From positions 1-8,726 of the forward strand of contig JBPCWY010000155.1 of NCBI GenBank assembly GCA_051009035.1: DNA of 8,726 nt, in the 5' to 3' direction. A program made the position numbers and the translations under genes. Position 1 is the stretch's first letter. Each line of letters opens with the position of its first letter. Below, in pieces: positions 6,210 through 8,726 of this stretch. The notes under the pieces are model-generated. The model did no database searches, was not told the origin of the DNA, and worked only from the letters and a program-made list of their open reading frames with translations. The DNA is from Persebacter sp051009035 (GTDB lineage Bacteria; Pseudomonadota; Gammaproteobacteria; Tethybacterales; Persebacteraceae).

Positions 6210-6857
6210 ATGTTAGTTATTCGTTTGGCCCGTGGCGGGGCGAAAAAACGCCCGTTTTACCATGTGGTGGTCGCCGAAAAAGCCAACCCGCGCAACGGGC
6301 GGTTTGTGGAGCGCATCGGGTTTTCCAATCCGATCGCATCCGGTAAAGCCGAGCCCGTGCGGATAGATTTGGCGCGCTTTGAACACTGGGTCGGCATCGG
6401 CGCAATTCCGTCCCCGACGGTTTCCCGCTTGGTGCGCGGGCAACTCCGCGGCGATACCGCCGATTCGAAAAAATCCGCCGCCGCAACGGAAAATGCCGCG
6501 CCGAAAAAAGCCGCAAAAGAAAACGCCGGCGATTCCAAAACCGCCGCCTCCAAAGTCGCCGCTGATTCTGCGGACGAGAAAAAAGCAGCGGCTTCCAAAG
6601 ATGCGGACGGCACAAACGCCGATTCCAAAGACACGGATTCTAAAACCGCCAAAGATGCGGACAAAGAGCCCGCCGCTAAAACCGAAAAAAGCAAAGCCGC
6701 CGATTCTGTTGATTCCGCCGATTCCAAAAAGGCGGACGACAAAACCGCCGCCGCCGATTCCGCTGCTCCTGAATCCGCCGCTGATTCTGCGGATGAGAAA
6801 AAAGTAGCGGCTTCCGAAGATGCGGACGGCGCAAGCGCCGATTCCAAAACCGCGTAA
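6210..6857 (+). CDS. rpsP: 30S ribosomal protein S16 with long low-complexity C-terminal tail
   Basis: Residues 1-80 are a complete S16, a small-subunit assembly protein that binds 16S rRNA: MLVIRLARGGAKKRPFYHVVV at the N-terminus, then NGRFVERIGFSNP and the DLARFEHWVGIGAIPS segment. S16 normally ends near here (82 residues in E. coli). This protein continues for about 135 residues made almost only of Ala, Lys, Asp, Ser, Glu and Thr, probably disordered. The tail contains a 24-residue duplication (encoded at 6558-6629 and 6777-6848). The start is ATG 6210 with AGGAG four bases upstream; in-frame TTG 6150 lies before the promoter and is rejected. rimM follows after seven bases. The function of the tail is unknown. 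Confidence 0.93.
   Translation: MLVIRLARGGAKKRPFYHVVVAEKANPRNGRFVERIGFSNPIASGKAEPVRIDLARFEHWVGIGAIPSPTVSRLVRGQLRGDTADSKKSAAATENAAPKKAAKENAGDSKTAASKVAADSADEKKAAASKDADGTNADSKDTDSKTAKDADKEPAAKTEKSKAADSVDSADSKKADDKTAAADSAAPESAADSADEKKVAASEDADGASADSKTA
6558..6629 (+). repeat. 72-base direct repeat in rpsP tail, copy 1
   Basis: The copy encodes AADSADEKKAAASKDADG and six further residues. It matches 6777-6848 at 67 of 72 positions with no indels, and four of the five base changes alter an amino acid. This points to an in-frame tandem or near-tandem duplication during growth of the S16 tail. Confidence 0.9.
6777..6848 (+). repeat. 72-base direct repeat in rpsP tail, copy 2
   Basis: The second copy encodes AADSADEKKVAASEDADG and six further residues, and ends nine bases before the rpsP stop codon TAA (6855-6857). 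It is in the same reading frame as copy 1 and separated from it by 147 bases of similar Ala/Lys/Asp/Ser-rich sequence. Confidence 0.9.
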
Positions 6858-6864
6858 ACTGCCG

Positions 6865-7422
6865 ATGACGCCGCCGGCGCAGGCGGCTGATTCCGCCCGT
6901 AAAATTTTAATTGGGCGTTTTGGCGCGCCGTTTGGGACGCGCGGATGGTTGCGGATTGTTTCTTTTGGCGGCGGTTTCGCTTCGTTTTTGGATAATCAAT
7001 TTTGGTGGTGCGCCCCCGCAACTTGCGATTTGTCCGCCGCCGAAAAATGGCGGGGCGTGCAGGTGGAAGAAACCCGCGTTTTGGGCGCGCGGTTTGCCGC
7101 AAAATTAAAAGATGTTGACGACCGCGGCGAAGCGGAAAAATGGGTTAACGGCGGCATCGCCGTTGCGCGCGAAAACTTGCCGCCGCTAACGCCGGACGGC
7201 GAATATTACTGGTGCGATTTAATCGGATTGCGCGCGCTGGCGGAAGACGGCAAAACGCTGGGAAAAATCGCCGGACTGCTTCGCACCGGCGCGCACGATG
7301 TTTTGCGCATCGCGCCGGAAGACGGCGGGGCGGAAATTCTCGCGCCGTTTGTAGACGAATACATTGCCGAAGTGGATTGCGGCGCGGGCGTTATCCGCCT
7401 GCATTGGCGGCGGGAATGGTGA
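6865..7422 (+). CDS. rimM: 16S rRNA processing protein RimM
   Basis: The product (185 aa; E. coli RimM is 182) is a 30S maturation factor that binds S19 and assists folding of the 16S 3' domain. The N-terminal RimM domain begins KILIGRFGAPFGTRGWLRI at residues 13-31. The C-terminal PRC-barrel part has EYYWCDLIGL from residue 113, LLRTGAHDVLRI at 138-149 and EILAPFVDEYIAEVD at 157-171, all typical. ATG 6865 is chosen because it gives the usual length. It has no clear Shine-Dalgarno and lies seven bases after the rpsP stop, so translation probably depends on coupling. An in-frame ATG at 6820 overlapping rpsP is possible. The stop overlaps the trmD start (TGATG). Confidence 0.95.
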   Translation: MTPPAQAADSARKILIGRFGAPFGTRGWLRIVSFGGGFASFLDNQFWWCAPATCDLSAAEKWRGVQVEETRVLGARFAAKLKDVDDRGEAEKWVNGGIAVARENLPPLTPDGEYYWCDLIGLRALAEDGKTLGKIAGLLRTGAHDVLRIAPEDGGAEILAPFVDEYIAEVDCGAGVIRLHWRREW

Positions 7423-8105
7423 TGCGGTTTGATATTGTCAGCGTTTTGCCGGAAATTTTTACCGGGTTTTTGCAATACGGCGTTTGCGGGCGGGCATTGC
7501 AAAACGGCTTGGCGCGCGCCGAATTTTGGAACCCGCGGGATTACGCCAAAGACAAACGGCGGACGGTTGACGACCGCCCGTTTGGCGGCGGCAGCGGCAT
7601 GGTCCTGCTTGCCGAACCGCTCGCCGCGGCGGTTGATGCGGCAAAACAAAACAACGCCGGCGAAGTCGTCTATCTCGCGCCGCGCGGGGAATTGCTCTCC
7701 GATTCTATGGCGCGGGAATTGGCGGCGCGGGACGGCTTGATTTTGCTGTGCGGGCGTTATCGCGGGGTGGACGAAAGAGTGGTTGAATCGCGCGCCGCGC
7801 GCTGCATTTCCGCGGGCGATTATGTTTTGTCGGGCGGCGAAGTGGCGGCGATGGCGTTGATGGAATCCGTCCTGCGCCATCGTCCGGGTGTTTTGGGAAA
7901 TGCGGATTCGGCGGACGAAGACGCTTTTGCCGGCGGGCTTTTGGACGCGCCCTGTTATACGCGCCCGGCGGTGTGGCAAAACCGCAAAGCGCCGCCCGCG
8001 CTACTTTCCGGCGACCACGCGGCGGCGCGCGAATGGCGGCGGACGGCGGCGGAAGATTTAACCCGCAACTGCCGCCCCGATTTGTGGGCGCGGCATAAAA
8101 AATAA
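7422..8105 (+). CDS. trmD: tRNA (guanine-N1)-methyltransferase TrmD
   Basis: TrmD transfers a methyl group from AdoMet to G37 of tRNAs that have G at position 36, preventing frameshifting. The protein is 227 aa, shorter than the 255 of E. coli, mainly at the C-terminus. Hallmarks: VDDRPFGGGSGM at 49-60, LCGRYRGVDERV at 109-120 and DYVLSGGE at 133-140 forming the trefoil-knot AdoMet site, RPGVLGN at 154-160, catalytic Asp167 in the ADEDAF segment, and LLSGDHA with the Trp-Arg segment after it. The start is ATG 7422, sharing a base with the rimM stop; in-frame ATG 7416 would add two residues. This is the last protein gene of the block: rplS does not follow. Confidence 0.97.
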   Translation: MRFDIVSVLPEIFTGFLQYGVCGRALQNGLARAEFWNPRDYAKDKRRTVDDRPFGGGSGMVLLAEPLAAAVDAAKQNNAGEVVYLAPRGELLSDSMARELAARDGLILLCGRYRGVDERVVESRAARCISAGDYVLSGGEVAAMALMESVLRHRPGVLGNADSADEDAFAGGLLDAPCYTRPAVWQNRKAPPALLSGDHAAAREWRRTAAEDLTRNCRPDLWARHKK

Positions 8106-8135
8106 AGACGCGGCAAATTTACGCGAATGAGCGTT

Positions 8136-8141
8136 TATAAT
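8136..8141 (+). promoter_or_regulatory. possible -10 element before tRNA-Ser
   Basis: TATAAT lies ten bases before the mature tRNA 5' end. No good -35 hexamer is seen. It may start the tRNA transcript on its own, or the tRNA may be cut from the trmD message. Confidence 0.35.
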
Positions 8142-8150
8142 TACGCAGAC

Positions 8151-8240
8151 GGAGAAGTACCGAAGCGGTCATAACGGCGCTGACTCGAAATCAGATGGTC
8201 GGGGCGACCCGGCACGCGGGTTCGAATCCCGCCTTCTCCG
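8151..8240 (+). tRNA. tRNA-Ser(CGA)
   Basis: All arms of a class II tRNA can be folded by eye. The acceptor stem GGAGAAG (8151-8157) pairs with CTTCTCC (8233-8239), with discriminator G8240. The D stem is CCG/CGG. The anticodon arm has loop CTCGAAA with anticodon CGA at 8186-8188, reading UCG serine codons; the outermost pair of this stem is a G-A mismatch. The long variable arm (8198-8213) is a 6-bp stem closed by a GCGA tetraloop, as expected for serine tRNAs. The T arm is GCGGG-TTCGAAT-CCCGC. The next bases are CCG, so the 3' CCA is not encoded and must be added by the CCA enzyme. moaC, on the other strand, ends three bases further on. Confidence 0.95.
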
Positions 8241-8243
8241 CCG

Positions 8244-8726
8244 TTATTTTTTGCGGACAAAATCGCCGCTTTTTCCCCCGCGTTTTTCCAGCAGGCAAAT
8301 ATCGGTAATGCGCATTGCCTTGTCCGCCGATTTGAGCATGTCATACACGGTCAACAGCCCGGCTTGCACGGCGGTTAGCGCTTCCATTTCTACGCCGGTT
8401 TTTGCCGTGGCGGAAACTTCCGCGCGGCAGAGGACGGCGCGGTTTTTATCGTCCAACACAAATTCGGCGCGCACGGATTCCAGCGGGAGAATGTGGCATA
8501 GCGGTATCCACTCGGCGGTTTTTTTAGCGGCGGAAATAGCGGCGATGCGCGCCGCCGCCAAGACATCGCCTTTTTTTGCGCCGCCGCTTTGGAGCAGCGC
8601 AAAAGCGTCCGGCGACATAAGAATGCGCCCGGAAGCGGCGGCGGTGCGGCGGGTAATTTCCTTCCCCCCCACATCCACCATCCGCGCCTCCCCGCGCGAA
8701 TCCAAATGGGTTAATTTTTTCGGCAT
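8244..8726 (-). CDS. moaC: cyclic pyranopterin monophosphate synthase MoaC
   Basis: MoaC converts the MoaA product 3',8-cyclo-7,8-dihydro-GTP into cyclic pyranopterin monophosphate, an early step of molybdenum cofactor synthesis. The 160-residue length matches the family (161 in E. coli). The N-terminus LTHLDSRGEARMVDV is typical. Active-site segments are AEWIPLCH at 71-78 (His78), KTGVEMEALTAV at 109-120 (Glu113, Glu115), YDMLKSADK at 128-136 (Asp129, Lys132) and EKRGGKSGD at 147-155. The start ATG is the complement of 8724-8726, at the very edge of the window, so its ribosome binding site and any upstream start are not visible. The stop (8244-8246) lies three bases from the convergent tRNA-Ser, leaving no room for a separate terminator. 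Confidence 0.96.
   Translation of the reverse strand: MPKKLTHLDSRGEARMVDVGGKEITRRTAAASGRILMSPDAFALLQSGGAKKGDVLAAARIAAISAAKKTAEWIPLCHILPLESVRAEFVLDDKNRAVLCRAEVSATAKTGVEMEALTAVQAGLLTVYDMLKSADKAMRITDICLLEKRGGKSGDFVRKK

Noticed and set aside
6257..7102. 281-codon open frame on the minus strand
   Set aside because: It is antisense to the low-complexity rpsP tail and the start of rimM. Its Ser/Ala-rich composition is a mirror of the repeats in the tail.
8247..8252. Six T bases after tRNA-Ser as an intrinsic terminator
   Set aside because: No separate GC-rich hairpin precedes them; only the tRNA itself does, and they lie inside the moaC 3' end.

Overview
The window looks like a chromosomal segment of a moderately GC-rich bacterium of the Pseudomonadota. 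The evidence is a nuoF-nuoG-nuoH stretch of respiratory complex I with NuoG of the shorter type (787 aa), an rpsP-rimM-trmD block, a class II tRNA-Ser(CGA), and a MoaC of E. coli-like length. I cannot place it to genus. Unusual operon breaks and a tRNA without an encoded CCA point to a lineage that is not a close relative of E. coli or Pseudomonas.

Left region (1-4946): the window opens inside the last 29 codons of nuoF. A DNA methyltransferase fused to an HNH nuclease domain starts inside the nuoF stop region (ATGGTTAA overlap) and sits between nuoF and nuoG, which are normally adjacent. A 75-base gap with an extended -10 promoter (TGGTATAAT) follows, then nuoG and nuoH one base apart. nuoG carries the ligands for three Fe-S clusters but also has a short, strongly basic stretch that may be a local double frameshift.

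Middle region (4947-6209): where nuoI would be expected, a gene for a GIY-YIG-like (T5orf172/MUG113-type) domain joined to ankyrin repeats starts two bases after nuoH. It is followed by about 400 non-coding bases dominated by a nested set of inverted repeats: outer arms of about 51 bases and inner arms of 29 bases. The region ends with an extended -10 promoter that shares 13 bases with the one before nuoG.

Right region (6210-8726): rpsP (ribosomal protein S16 with a 135-residue low-complexity tail), rimM and trmD form a tight ribosome and tRNA maturation operon. rplS, the usual last member, is missing; a tRNA-Ser(CGA) gene follows instead. moaC (molybdenum cofactor synthesis) lies on the opposite strand and ends three bases from the tRNA, with its start codon at the window edge.

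The most notable feature is that two accessory genes with nucleic-acid-acting domains interrupt the complex I operon, one on each side of nuoG-nuoH, close to a nested-repeat element. Whether they cooperate, for example in defence, cannot be decided from this sequence.
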